Below, one piece after another: positions 23,416 through 35,484 of a stretch of DNA of 64,000 nucleotides. The stretch covers positions 2,616,501-2,680,500 of the forward strand of contig OY783200.1 in the NCBI GenBank assembly GCA_963678675.1, given 5' to 3'. Position 1 is the stretch's first letter, and each line of letters starts with the position of its first letter. The notes below the pieces were generated by a model, which saw only the letters and a program-made list of their open reading frames with translations, did no database searches and was not told where the DNA came from. Both the position numbers and the translations under genes were made by a program. The stretch is from Xiphydria camelus (lineage: Eukaryota; Arthropoda; Insecta; Hymenoptera; Xiphydriidae).

Positions 23416-24596
23416 GACTAGAAATTTTTTCCACTGACTAGATATCTTTGATAATTTAGTGTTTCTTTGGGCATTATTTGACTAGAAAGTTTTTTTGCGA
23501 TTATCGCGGACTAGACTTTCATGACTCTTGAGAGAGAAGCAAATTAAAATTGCTGGTGTCCCCCACTATTGATGTATACTTTCATATCGTTATGTTATAC
23601 GAGAGAACTTTTTTTACAGACTAGAGATATTTTCTTATGACTTCTCGTGACTAGATTTGTTTTGAAAACCTCCAAAGTGACGTTAAAATTGCAAAAGTCC
23701 CTGTTTGCTTTCTACGACTATACGGTTGTTCCCTTATTTTAACTTAATCTAATTTTTGGTTTTTACAACGTGGACAAATTACCGGATACGTCATCCAATG
23801 CATGCGAATGCACAACTACCTTATTAAATAACTTTGACTAGATTCGGTTGATGTTAGATCAAACGTTTGCAGATACCACGAAACAAGGGAAAGTCGATGC
23901 TCGCCTTCGACAAGTTTAAAATGATTAAACTCTCGAGTTACTTCACTTTCCTTTGATTTGTCGTACCGGCGGAACTGCTTAACGCAATTGTACTTAAATT
24001 AATATTAATCATTACGATCTACTTTGGACTAGACGATACTCTTTCACTCTAAACTAGTAGAATGAAGAATAATGCAAAAATCAGGAATAACAGAACCAAC
24101 TGAAAATTACGCTATCAACGAAATGTAATATATAATAATAGGATGGCGGGAAAACGAGATCCGCTGACTAGAATTTGATTAAAAATTAAATGATAAAAAT
24201 TATTCGAATTCACAAAATTGAACGACCAGATTTTCTGACAAGGATCGACGCCTTAGACTATTATCTCTGCGACAATTAATCCTAAACATATACCTAATTA
24301 CAATTAATACTTTTGACTGTTCCGACTAGATAAAATTTCTGTTACGCAGATGCGTTTGACTAGAAGTACAAATATTTTCCCAGGGAAGAATCGTCGATTC
24401 GTCCCACAGAAATGACTAGAGACTTTTCGCCGAATTCAGCAAGGAGACTTTTGACTAGAATTTTATATTGCGATGACTAGATTATATCACGACTAGATCG
24501 TACACATTTCAAGTGACTTAATTATCTTTGATGCTTCAGCTGTATGACGACGGTCGTTGTCGAAATTACAAAGGACAATTATGGCTTACGACTAGA
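23416..24596 (-). promoter_or_regulatory. Array of 16 miR-279/996/286-family seed-match sites in the nerfin-1 3'UTR
   Basis: The plus strand carries GACTAGA starting at 23416, 23436, 23480, 23509, 23619, 23649, 23836, 24027, 24166, 24324, 24358, 24414, 24453, 24475, 24491 and 24590. In the minus-strand mRNA each is UCUAGUC, complementary to miRNA seed GACUAGA (nucleotides 2-8). Nine are preceded by T on the plus strand, making 8-mer sites (UCUAGUCA). The other seven are 7-mer-m8 sites. A given 7-mer is expected about 0.07 times in 1.2 kb of random sequence. Flanks differ between sites, so this is not a tandem duplication. Several neighbours are 16-44 nt apart, the range where miRNA sites act cooperatively. 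miR-279 regulation of nerfin-1 is known in Drosophila. Confidence 0.85.
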
Positions 24597-25257
24597 TGAT
24601 TCCAATTACATATACAGTTGATCGACATCCGAGAGATACGACTTGCGATTGCTCGATTCATTCTACACGACCCGACGCTTACTTGCTTCATCACTGACCT
24701 ACCTGCCACTCCCACCTGTATCAACTTTATTACATCTACGGACACTAAGAACTATACAGTTTACGATATATCATACAACATACTCCTTGGCCTTTCTCGA
24801 TTATGCACAAATTTACATGATTTTTTTTCCCTTTCCTATTTTCTACGATCCCAATTCATTGCTTTTCTTTTTCGATTGGAGTAATTATAGCGTTGCTTAT
24901 CGTTCCCCTGCCAATTTTCTCACATCTTGCTGTATCCCCCTATCAGTTCATCAGGTGTTCAGACGGTCATCAAAATTATTGCTGGAGCTTACGTTTAATC
25001 CGGTCCAATGAACGAAATCGCCTTAAACTTACATCGCCTAGTGAATTTTTGATTGTTTACTCACAATTTCCGAAAGCCAGCCCTTCACCTTTCGCGCCTG
25101 ACGCGCTCCGGCTGTCTTCTCTTCTTCATACGTGATATCGCGCGAAGTGATGCCGATGAGCCGGCAAAGTCGAGTCCCGTGGAAGCTACATGAGGTCAAG
25201 GCCGAATCTCCAGTAGAGGCCGGGTCGTCTGGGCAGCGGTCTAGCGGGAAATCGGTG

Positions 25258-26625
25258 TCAGGCCATCTCGCCGACGAGCGGAGCGGTGCCAAGGTGAACG
25301 TTGCCCGCCACCAGCGCCTTCCCCCCGATCTCGAGCACCCCGCTGTCCTCGGTTTCCGGATGTTGGCTGGCCACGTGCTTCCTGAGGGCGGCCTGCCTGG
25401 TGAACTTGGCGTCGCACCTGGCGCAGGATATCTCCGTGTTGGTGTTAACCGCAGCCGACGACCCGGCCTCGCCATTGGGTTGCCTCGGTTTGTGCCACCT
25501 TCTGTGCGAGGCCAGATTCGCCGGGCAGGAGAACCTCTTGTCGCACTCCGGGCAACGGTACTCCACGTGGGCTATCCTGGAGCACCTGTGCTGCGCCAGC
25601 TGAAAGGCGTCCTCGTGCAGGTGACGGCAGAGCTTGCACTGGTAGGGCCCGAGACGGTTTTCTATCTTGGCCAGCTCAGCCCGCGCCTCCTCGGTGACCT
25701 CGACGATGTTGAAAGCGGGATCGATGTCACCCGTGACCACGGCCTCGTCCGGGCCCAGGATGACCGTGCCGGAAACGGGGCTGCTGGTGTCCTCGTCGAA
25801 TTTCAGGCGTCTCGCGTGCTTCTTCTTGGGTCTCGGCGGTGGCGATGGCTTTTCCGCGAGCGGTACGACCGGTGCGGGCAGTTTGGGTGTCGACGACGGT
25901 GATCCGGAAGCGGTTTCCTCTTCTCTTGGTCGTTTTCTCGGGCACTGAGGCGGGGACGGTGTGCTGGGTGGGGTCATGGGCGCGTGGATCGTCTGCAGGT
26001 GATGCTGGGGTGTCAGCAAAAGCTGTTGGTGGTAGCTCTGGATGGACTGCAGGTGTGTGGGGCTGGCCAGTAGTAGCTTGTCGTCCGGTATGTGGTACTT
26101 TTGGGTGGTCTCGGCGTTCGGGTAGAGCGGTTGACCCGATTCGGGACGGGCGTGCGGCTCCTTCGTGGCTTCGTCGCGTTCCTTTTGCAGCGGCAGCTGG
26201 TGCTCGTAGTCGTGGCGGGCTGGAAGGGGTCCGCGCGGCAAGGTGGTCGGTTCGACGGTGTCGTCGAGCGCGTCCTCGTCATCGCGGAGATACCTCTGCG
26301 CGTCCAGTCGCCGTTGGAGCTCTTCTCGGTGTCGCCGATCTTCCTCGTCGTCCACCTCGATGGCCTCCTCGGTCTTTGGTGTGCTCGGGGTCGGCGGCGG
26401 CTTCAGGGACAGGTCCAAGGGGCAGGGCGTGACCGAGCGAGCGGACTGCCAGGCGGGGAAGACTTGTTGATGATGATGATGATGATGCTCGATCCTCGAG
26501 TAGTGGTCTTCGAGGGGGATGTAGCTTGTCGTTGAGTAAGGGTGAGCCATGTCCTCGCCGTAATAGCCGCCGAGGTAACTCAGGCCCGGGGCCAGGAAGG
26601 CCCTCGGCAAGGTGCTGTGCAGCAT
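25258..26625 (-). CDS. nerfin-1: Nerfin-1, insulinoma-associated (INSM)-type zinc-finger transcription factor
   Basis: Intronless frame of 455 codons, with ATG at 26625 and stop TGA at 25258-25260. In Drosophila nerfin-1 is a transient regulator in newborn neurons that controls axon guidance and prevents dedifferentiation. The zinc fingers are near the C-terminus. Finger 1 starts YQCKLCRHLHEDAFQLAQH (about 330-353), finger 2 is CPECDKRFSCPANLASHRRW (358-378) and finger 3 is CARCDAKFTRQAALRKH (401-422). Finger 2 and its HKPR tail are the hallmark of the INSM/nerfin family. PLDLS at 69-73 is a CtBP-binding motif, and the N-terminus has PRAFL, reminiscent of the SNAG repressor motif of INSM1. 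Six histidines lie at 47-52. Length is close to that of the fly protein. The long 3'UTR carries the miR-279-type array, and the GC-rich sequence upstream (26630-27200) is the probable promoter. Confidence 0.93.
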   Translation of the reverse strand: MLHSTLPRAFLAPGLSYLGGYYGEDMAHPYSTTSYIPLEDHYSRIEHHHHHHQQVFPAWQSARSVTPCPLDLSLKPPPTPSTPKTEEAIEVDDEEDRRHREELQRRLDAQRYLRDDEDALDDTVEPTTLPRGPLPARHDYEHQLPLQKERDEATKEPHARPESGQPLYPNAETTQKYHIPDDKLLLASPTHLQSIQSYHQQLLLTPQHHLQTIHAPMTPPSTPSPPQCPRKRPREEETASGSPSSTPKLPAPVVPLAEKPSPPPRPKKKHARRLKFDEDTSSPVSGTVILGPDEAVVTGDIDPAFNIVEVTEEARAELAKIENRLGPYQCKLCRHLHEDAFQLAQHRCSRIAHVEYRCPECDKRFSCPANLASHRRWHKPRQPNGEAGSSAAVNTNTEISCARCDAKFTRQAALRKHVASQHPETEDSGVLEIGGKALVAGNVHLGTAPLVGEMA

Positions 26626-28765
26626 CGCGCTCCGAGAGTCCGTCGCCCGCGCCGATTGGAGTCTTGCGCGATCAGGGAAATCGCGTCTCCTCCATACTCG
26701 TGCTGTTCTTGCTGATCGGCAAACCCGAGGTGAAGGATTTTATTCGAAGAGGAAATTGAGGAGCTGTTGGCTTCGGCCAGTAGTTTCCTTCGCCCCGTTC
26801 GACGAGGAAGGCCTCTCACTGCGATTTCCCTGACACTTTCACTGATAAAACTGAGCCTTTCTTGGGATTTCTTACTGCGCAGTCTTCTGCGTTTCTCGAA
26901 CGTCTCGCGACAAGCTCAGCCTTCTTCCCTCGGCGGTGGCCAGACGCCGTGTGAGTCGACGCTACGCGTGCTTAGACTCGTATACCACGAGACGCCGCCC
27001 ACAATCGTTCGTTTCCCCGTCCGATTGGCTCTTCCCCCTCTGCAGCACTGGCGCGTGCCCGCACGCGTCCCCGCGCGTGGATCAGAGGAGAATAGAAGCT
27101 GCGCGGCAGCTGGAGGTGGTGGAAGGGTGGGATGTGGGCTTTTTGTCGGCGTCTGAATGTAAGAGAAGTCGAAATAATAGCAGGACGGCTCCTGGAAAGT
27201 TGTTGGAGGGCCACGGCGGGTGTCTGTAGAGTCGCATCTCGAACCTCGTTTGAGTAGCTCAGAAAAGAGAATCATATGAATAGCAGAATTTTTCACTCGA
27301 ATGATATGACAAATATATATCATGAGTTCCGACGTCAAAGCGATGATAATTTGTTGAAGAAGTAGGAGGATTGTTAGATATTCAATCACTACAAGAAAAA
27401 AGGTGATTTTATATTTTATCTGCTTTACTTTAGAAAGATTCCTAATTTTCTTTAAAAAAAAAACATCAGATTCAGAAATAATAATAGAATACTAAATGGA
27501 ATTAAATTAAAATCCTCCCTAACTGCACTTAACAAACAAAAATCTTGCGAATATTTTTTTCTTCAAAAACATCCACTAAAATTCTTTACAATTTATCGAG
27601 TGCCATGTGGAGCCCAATTGACCAAATCTTCAATTTAATTTTAAGAATATTGATCCTATTAGGTACAGGATTGCAATTCACAATTATTTTAGCAAATCGT
27701 TTCGTAAATGAAACATAAATTCTCGGTTCACAGCAGAACCGAGTCTTTCGACCTGGAAGCACGATCTGATGGTGGTTTTGCGAGGCTTACAGAGCCGCGA
27801 GCACGCGGTTATAATCCGTTGAGCTGCTTAGATAATTAGCGGACAAGAGCTCGCTCGATTATTAGTTGTAAATAATTCGGTTATACTATACCCAGTGGAT
27901 GATAGAGCGCGCCGAGGGTGGGCTCTCTCCCAGTCGCCCATTTACGTGCGCCAAATCCATGTGCAGCGCGTGTGTTTCCATGTGTTTGCGCTCCGGACGA
28001 TTCGCGCGGTTAATCTGCACCCCACGGGGAATCCCCCCTTGGCGGAGGCCGGACAATCACGCTGTAATTGGACGAGAGGCCCTCGAGATGGCACTGCCAA
28101 GACGTTGACCAATCTTTCGCGCTAAAGACCGGTGGACAAGTCGGCAATCAACGCAATTAGGTATTTTCGTCTCTTGTTTTCCCGATTGCACTGTGGTATT
28201 TCGCGTGTTATTCGTTTCAAAGAAATTTTAACTAAACAAGTAGTCGAAGCTTTTGTTTAAATAATTGTCCTCTAAATATTAAAAAAAATTTTTTTTTCGT
28301 AAAAATACCAGAAACATTTTTAGTAGCTGGAACTATGATATATTTCATTTTATCCAAATTTTATTTTTGATATATCAAAGCCAACATTTCTTTTGGATAT
28401 GCATACAACATACCGCTGTATGCAACCCTCCTGTTTATAATCGTCATGAAAATATTCCACGTATTACCGGCGAATCAAATCGATCGACGAGAATTTGACG
28501 TAATTATTTCATTAGCTTTTCGATGGTTTACCAGGCGCCATTCGTGGAATAGTTTTGGTACGAGAAAAAAAAAGGATTGACAGAGAATTTCACTCTCGTG
28601 AAATTTCCCCCATTAGCCGGCGGAATTATTATGAAATTCTCTGGAAAAATTCGCCATTTTAAATTGTTTTTATTTGCAGTTATGAAAAAAACTTCCAATC
28701 AACTTTAGTTTCCTTCATTTTCAGCCCTGTAACAGAGTTGCGCTATAATACAGTTTCTACTCTAC
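26626..28765. other. Upstream region of nerfin-1 (probable promoter/5'UTR, then intergenic)
   Basis: Positions 26630-27220 are GC-rich and continue the nerfin-1 composition. They probably hold its 5'UTR and promoter, although I could not fix a TATA box or initiator. Positions 27230-27890 are AT-rich, 27890-28130 is a small GC-rich island, and the rest is AT-rich. No other gene is recognised. Confidence 0.45.
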
Positions 28766-31700
28766 CCCAGGTAGAAATCGTACCCCGAAATAAGCTTGTT
28801 ACAAGGTTGGCCGGCAAGGTAGAACCTTGCGGCAAGGTTGCAAAACAAGGCTGATGCAAGGCAAATCCGTTACGCGTTTCAATGTTGTGACAGTATGCTA
28901 TGCAAGCTTGTTTCAAGGTAGACTATGGCGCTTGGGACAAGGTTGCGTTGTCGGTAATGAGTCGGTAATGAAGAACATTTGAGGTTAGAATTAAATTTTT
29001 ATATTTTATTGATAATTAAAATTGGGTTACAATACATAGCGATAGCATTACAAATTTAGAAAAATAATGTATAATACTAAGACGAGTACAATTTTATTAT
29101 TCCTACTTTACTATCACTAGGTTTACGGAACCCCGTCAATTTGACGGGTGACTTATTCAATTTCGATTGTTTAATAATATATGAGATTAATTTAACTTAA
29201 CTTTTATTAGGTAATAATCAGGCCAAAAAACAACAAAAATCACTGCTCGTCTGACGTTTGGGTTCCTCTTCGAACGAATCCTTCATTTCGTCTCCGAAGA
29301 GGGTTCGGAGAGGAATCGAAGCGTCAGGCGTGTAGTGATTTTTGTTGCTTTTTTGGCCTGATTGTTACCCAATAAAAGTTAAGTTAAATTAACCTTATAT
29401 ATTATTAAACAATCGAAATTGAATACCTATACCTCTCTTGTACAGCGAAATATAATGTACGGAAAAGTATTCTAACAATTTAGTCTAAAATCTCATAGAT
29501 TCTTAAGATAATATTACTTCTGTCGCCTGTAGTTTAATATTAATTTAACTTAACTTTTATTAGGTAATAATCAGGCCAAAAAACAACAAAAATCACTGCA
29601 CGTCTGACGTTTCGGTTCTTTTTCGAATGAATCCTTCATTGTGTCTCCGGAGAGGGTTCGGAGAGGAATCGAAGCGTCAGACGTGCAGTGATTTTTGTTG
29701 TTTTTTGGCCTGATTATTACCTAATAAAAGTTAAGTTAAATTAATATTAAACTACAGGCGACAGAAGTAATATTATCTTAAGAATCTATGAGATTTTAGA
29801 CTAAGAGTTGGTAGAATACTTTTTCGTACATTATATTTCGCTGTACACAAGAAAGGTATAGGTATTCAATTTCAATTATCTAATAATCTATGAGGTTAAT
29901 TTAACTTAACTTTTATTAGGTAATAATCAGGCCAAAAAACAACAAAAATCACTGCTCGTCTGACGTTTGGGTTCCTCTTCGAACGAATCCTTCATTTCGT
30001 CTCCGAAGAGGGTTCGGAGAGGAATCGAAGCGTCAGACGTGTAGTAATTTTTGTTGCTTTTTTGGCCTGATTGTTACCCAATAAAAGTTACAACAATCTA
30101 AATTGAATACCTATACTTCTCTTGTACAACGAAATATAATGTACGGAAAAGTATTCTAACAATTTAGTCTAAAATCTCATAGATTCTTAAGATAATATTA
30201 CTTCTGTCGCCTGTAGTTTAATATTAATTTAACTTAACTTTTATTAGGTAATAATCAGGCCAAAAAACAAGAAAAATCACTGCACGTCTGACGTTTCGGT
30301 TCTTTTTTAGAATGAATCTTTCATTGTGTCTTCGGAGAGGGTTCGGAGAGGAATCGAAGCATCAGACGTGTAGTAATTTTTGTTGCTTTTTTGGCCTGAT
30401 TATTACTTAATAAAAGTTAAGTTAAATATATATATTAAACTACAGGCAACAGAAGTAATATTATCTTAAGAATCTATGAGATTTTACACTAAATTAGGGA
30501 ACCCTGTCAATTTGACGGATGACTTATTCAATTTCTATTTATGTAGTAATCTATGAGGTTTCAGACTAAATTGGTTAATGACACTGGAGAAAACATGCAC
30601 ATTCCTCTCAAATAGAACCAGATATCGCTGTCGAGGAATCTTCGGGAGATGTGGAGCCAAATCTTCAGTCACGACTGGATTGCTCTGCATGGTCCTACGA
30701 CGTAGCCTGTAGAGCACCGGATCTTATGCTCCTTCTTCTGATCTGAAATACGAATTCGATATAATACTCCTTATAAGATATTAATTTTTTTTTCGCTGCC
30801 TAGCTGCCGCACTGACCAATGCCTGCGGTCCCCTTTCCATGTTACTTTCCTTCCGAGTCGATGGAATCTCTGGCCTTCCTGAACCTCGCGTACCTCCTCC
30901 GGGCAATTTTTCCATCCTGGCTGCATCGATAACGCTGGATCTGCAACTCTATGAAAGACAAGCATATGAGATAATAAAGAAACTTATTCATCTATCTGCC
31001 TCTTGCAAATAATTTCATGAAATTAGCTATTAATACTTACCCTTCTATGCAGGAAGCTGGATAATACTTATTTTCTGCTCGTAGGTCCTTATTCCAAAGA
31101 TCTTGCCCCGAATGTTTTAATCCATTCCGTGTAAACGTTGGTCATTCGTGTCCACGCGATTTTTAACCATTTGCGTGATGCAGTACACACAATCGTTATG
31201 GTTAATTATATCGTTATTTAAATAATTCGATACTGTTTGCTGCGTTAGTATTTTTTTCTAGAGGAATCCTTTTGACATTTTTTGGAACGTATTTAAGAAA
31301 GTAAGGCTGGACATGAATAACCCACGTTTACACTCAACATGCACTAAAAAAACGTTTATACTCAACGTGCACTAAAGAAACGCTTGCACGCGTTAACATT
31401 AAACACTGACGGCTTCTTAAACAAAAAAAAACACGCGTGAACCAAACTGATCGCCACTGATGCTAACCTCAATCTAAGGGCTCTGACAGCTGAGGCGATG
31501 CGCACGCCACGCCGCGGATTTTTATGATATCTATTCGCTAAGCGCAGGGCCGTGTCTAACGAGGGGCCATTTCGTGCCACGCACGAAGGCGCACTAGCCA
31601 TGGGGCGCCGACACTAGAAAAGGGCGCTAAGCATGAAGACGTCTCAACATCTAGAGGCGGCACTGATTCGCTAAACTGCCGGCACAACCTTGTTTTCGCC

Positions 31701-31907
31701 TTGTTTTCGCCTTGTCGCGCGAACCTGGTATCTCTCTGTTATTGCAAGCTTGAAACAGGCTAACGGTACAGGGCAGTGGTCAGTTTCGGCTATGCAAGGA
31801 ACAGACAGGCTTGCAGCAACCCTGTTTTAACCTTGCAGCGTAACCTTGCAAAACGTACCTTGTAACAAGGTTCAACCTTGCACAACCTGGACAGATTTCT
31901 ACCTGGG
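28766..31907. mobile_element. Large transposon-like insertion with terminal inverted repeats (3.1 kb)
   Basis: The left end CCCAGGTAGAAATC (from 28766) is matched by the reverse complement of the right end (to 31907). For roughly 120 bp inside, both ends are full of CAAGGTTG/CAACCTTG-type motifs in corresponding order. The interior holds the fold-back units at 29187-30427 and short exon-like minus-strand pieces at 30535-30965 of unknown identity. I could not set a target-site duplication. It may be a non-autonomous or decayed DNA transposon. No transposase was recognised. Confidence 0.6.
29117..30560. repeat. Four fold-back palindromes inside the insertion, arranged as a ~700-bp tandem duplication
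   Basis: Each unit of about 200 bp starts near TTAATTTAACTTAACTTTTA, reads TCAGGCCAAAAAACAACAAA, turns around a centre of TTCATTTCGTCTCCG type and returns inverted. Units lie at 29187-29392, 29540-29744, 29896-30090 and 30224-30427. Units 1 and 3 and units 2 and 4 are about 700 bp apart with matching spacers, showing a tandem duplication of a two-palindrome block. The spacers around unit 2 are themselves inverted copies, giving a large palindrome centred near 29642. A direct repeat of CAATTTGACGG sequence lies outside (29139 and 30505). Confidence 0.8.
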
Positions 31908-34128
31908 ACAGAGAGGAATAATAAAGAAATCGTTAAATCGCAACCAATCTTTCCCAAGCATAAACACAGTTTACGATTCGATCAAATAGAAACAATGCCG
32001 TTTAACTTATTCCCACTCATGTCAGACAACAAATCATTCGTAACGTTGAAACGTTTTCTTCCAAAGAATTATACGTTTTAAGAGAGTCTGACGAAGCGAA
32101 CCGCCCTCCGCTGAAAAGCCTCTTAGCCGCAAAGCCGTTTCAGTGTAAATACCTAAAAGCATATTCACACGAAAGAACAAAATTGCCTTTTGAATAATTC
32201 ATTCGAAAATACTCGGCGAGTACACCACTCGATTCTCGTTCTTTTTTAGTAAATTACACGCTCTGTAAAATCACCAAATACTCCACTCGTCGTGTACGTC
32301 GGTAATGACTGTATTCATTGAGGAAAACAATTGGGCGAAAAAGTAGGACTTTAATTAAGCAAACTTCGTATTCGGAGACGCTCGCGATAATATTTGTCTT
32401 TTCACCTGAGCTAATTGGCTGTATCCCGAGCGTTCCCACGAATTTTCACGTAATGCGGGGTCTCGCGTCGATTAATCTTTCATGGTCGTCCGAAACTTAA
32501 ATCGATCGTATAATGAGTTTGATGCATTATATACGGCGTTGGAAATATTGACAGCATCGTCGTCTGAGTATTTGCAGGAATTAGCAGAAATATTGGGAAA
32601 TATTATTATCCGGTTGTGTGTCGATCGTGCATTCAACGTCCATTATTAAATAAGGCAACGCGCAGCAGCCCTTTTGAATATGTGATATTGTATGTGATTT
32701 ATGGGCGATGCGAGATACATTTTCAATTGCGTATATTTCGTCTCAGTTTGAGTTAGGTGTCCGTGCGTTTCTGCAGAATTGAAGCGCTTCTGCGTTAAAT
32801 TTTCATTCAACATTCAAAACTGCAAATATTCTTTACTACTCAAGAGGGCTGTGTACATTTGGAACAAGGAAAAGTAGGGTGAATTATGACAATTTGTTTT
32901 TGGTGGAAACATTTTTCTAGAAAAAAAAAATCATACACATCGTAAACTATAAGTATATACTTTTATCCAACAGTTCTGCAAGTTTCATTTAAAAATAAAT
33001 CAAATCGAGGATATGACAGTCATATTTTCGCGATGCCCTGGATATCTTTATTGATATACAGTGGAAATAAGGAATAAAAATTTTGTCTCAGCTAGATAAA
33101 AAAAACTAGTCCTCGACGTAGCCGATTTTAATAATATCGATTTCTTGGATAATGGCAATCATTTTAATATAGACGTGTGATTTTGACTACATAAATCGTT
33201 CATTTGTAGTGTATAAACAATTAACTGTGAAGTATATTGTAAAAATCTTATGTGACGAGGACTGGATACTATCGAGAACGTCTGTAAAAAATGTCAACAA
33301 GAGATCGCCTTATGTATTTACACACACCGTCATAACTGTCCAACTATTATTTAATAGGAATCAACAATATTGTTAATAAATAGTACTATTCCCAATTTGA
33401 TTTATTTTTAAATAAAACTTACAGAGCTGTCAGGTAAAAGTAGATAGTTTAAGGTGTGTATGACTGAAAAAAAAATGTTTTTACCAAAAAATTATAATCA
33501 TAATTCATTATGCTTTGCTGCAGAATAATATTTCTTGCGCCACTTTCTCCTCACATCGTTTCAAAGATAATCTACATACCTGTGTATGTGCCTGCGTGGA
33601 GCAGAGCGACGCGCGGAATTTCCGGCCCCGGGGAAACTCGAAATTCGCGAACGCCGATTCCTCTGGCGAGGAACGCATATAGGTATATAGATGGGTATTG
33701 AAAGCGTAAGCTTTTTGCCTACCGGAATAGCAGGCACAGACGACCGAAGCACGGCGAGGAGAAGGAGAGAAGTGGGTAGTTCTGCATATTTGATGCGATT
33801 TTAATGTGTCTCTGGCTGTTCTGCTTGCACACCCAGCATCCCTTGCGGCTCCACGGGAGGGACAGGAGCGAGTGCCGTGATGCCCTAATCGGCTTACGGA
33901 ACAAGCCACCCTTATCCCCCACCCGCCTCCGCGCGTCTATCCTGCTCGAACATCTACCCTCGCCAGGCTCGTTTTGGACTCCTAAACGACAGCTATTACT
34001 TTGTGGTTTGTTCGGATATCCTTCGGAGACCTTGGGAACGACTTCGTGTGACGAGGTCGCATGTCCCGATCGTATCGAGACGATATTAAATTTCTCGGTG
34101 GAACTAAACGCAGAAAGCATTTTCATTA
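31908..34128. other. Intergenic, nothing recognised
   Basis: Mostly AT-rich. A GC-richer patch at 33570-34090 has overlapping frames on both strands that do not look coding. No RNA gene or repeat stands out. Confidence 0.4.
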
Positions 34129-34327
34129 CACTGAGAACAAAAAAGATTAAAAATTATTCTGTTTTAGAAGGATAATCCGAGTACGAAAGGTAAAATAGAT
34201 AAAAAATTATCCCCTTCCAGGGTTTAAGATTTGACCTTCTTTAGGATAATTTTTGATCTATTTTACCTTTCGTACTCAGATTATCCTTCTAACAGAATAA
34301 TTTTTAATCTTTTTTTTCTTCTCAGTG
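34129..34327. mobile_element. CACTG-ended MITE, family A, copy 2
   Basis: It begins CACTGAGAAC and ends TTCTCAGTG, with TA on both flanks. It shares GATTAAAAATTATTCTGT, GGATAATCCGAGTACGAAAG and GGATAATTTTTGATCTATTT with the copy at 4907-5103. At 199 bp it is nearly the same length, and the two copies are about 90% alike by eye. Confidence 0.88.
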
Positions 34328-34615
34328 TAGATTCCAAAAAATAGTAGGTACATTTAATGTGATTTTCAGTTTGTCATTCGAATCATTTTGGATGGCATTC
34401 GTATTTAAAAATTAACGTTATTTAAAACGTCAATTTGAAAATTAACAAAATGAATGTTGTATACAGATATTTGAAAAAAGTTATAAATAGGTAGGTACAT
34501 ATATGTATGGAGCATTCCGTACCGCTTCAGCCACTCAAAAAATGAATTTATCTTAAAAAAAGTTATACGAGTAGAATAATTGTATCAAATTACACACGAA
34601 ACCTCTTGCAAATCA

Positions 34616-34900
34616 CGAAGGAATCGTATCATTTTATTTTTATTTTTGAAATCGAAAGCCAAGCTCTATTGACGGTACCCTTTTGTTTTCATAATCGACA
34701 AGTAAGAAGAGAATGTTATGCAAAATTATATCAGAAGAGAAAATCGAAAATTCATTGTATCCGTCAAACGCCTAGGTGTTCCATGATGTAACCTTGTACA
34801 ACATTTTTTTTACTTGTTAAATATAAGGAAAAAAAGTTATCGCTGATATGGCTTGGCTTTTGATTTCAAAAATAAAAATAAAACGATATGATTACTCCGT
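34616..34900. repeat. Inverted-repeat element with ~50-bp arms
   Basis: The left arm (34616-34664) contains TTTTATTTTTATTTTTGAAA and TCGAAAGCCAAGC. The right arm (34851-34900) is its reverse complement with a few changes. The loop is about 185 bp. It is MITE-like; the exact ends and target duplication are uncertain. Confidence 0.65.
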
Positions 34901-35323
34901 AATTCATGAGAGAATTGGTTTTATAATTTAGAAGAACTCTCTTTTGCATTCGTATAAGTTAATTTTTGTACACTTTTTGGGATGCATTAAATTTTTTAGT
35001 AGCTTAGATAGCGTAGAATTCCCCATATATCGTGTCCTTTTTTTCTTTCTACGAAACATTTATCTGATTTTCGATTAGAATCGCGTCAGAAATTTTGCAC
35101 AACTTGAAAAATATCCTATTTCGGTGACGCGTTTCCAATATTTCTCCTTCCAAATATCTCTTTTATGACATACAGTAAACGTTTACCTTATGAAACCAAT
35201 TTTTTGCATTGCATCCAAACGTTTCATTTACGTTGCAAGGGAAACATTGCCGGCGCACAATGTTTCGTATTACACGGACGCGTTTGCGGTGTATTCCTGA
35301 AATAAAGTCAGAAAATATATCTA

Positions 35324-35482
35324 CACTGGAAAAAGTATTTAGCTAATCCAGCTATATTTCTGGCTGCCTCAGCAACAACTAGAAAAATATTGCTAGCGTA
35401 GCAAGAATTCTTGCTATGGCGAAGAAAATTATCACTGCCACATTACTATAATTTTTTAGTTGTGGCCAAATTTTTTTGAGTG
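35324..35482. mobile_element. CACTG-ended MITE, family B, copy 1
   Basis: It runs from CACTGGAAAAAGTATTTAGC to TTTTTTTGAGTG, with TA on both flanks (35322-35323 and 35483-35484). The interior includes the palindrome GCAAGAATTCTTGC. The whole element is present in reverse orientation at 36495-36655. Confidence 0.85.
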
Positions 35483-35484
35483 TA

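Noticed and set aside
24618..25135. Plus-strand open frames overlapping the nerfin-1 3'UTR
   Set aside because: Pyrimidine-rich antisense frames with no family resemblance; they lie opposite a well-supported 3'UTR.
25132..26535. Plus-strand frames opposite nerfin-1
   Set aside because: GC-rich antisense shadows of the nerfin-1 exon.
30535..30965. Minus-strand exon-like pieces inside the 28766-31907 insertion as a transposase
   Set aside because: Short, no catalytic motif visible, and no matching partner exons; left as unidentified.
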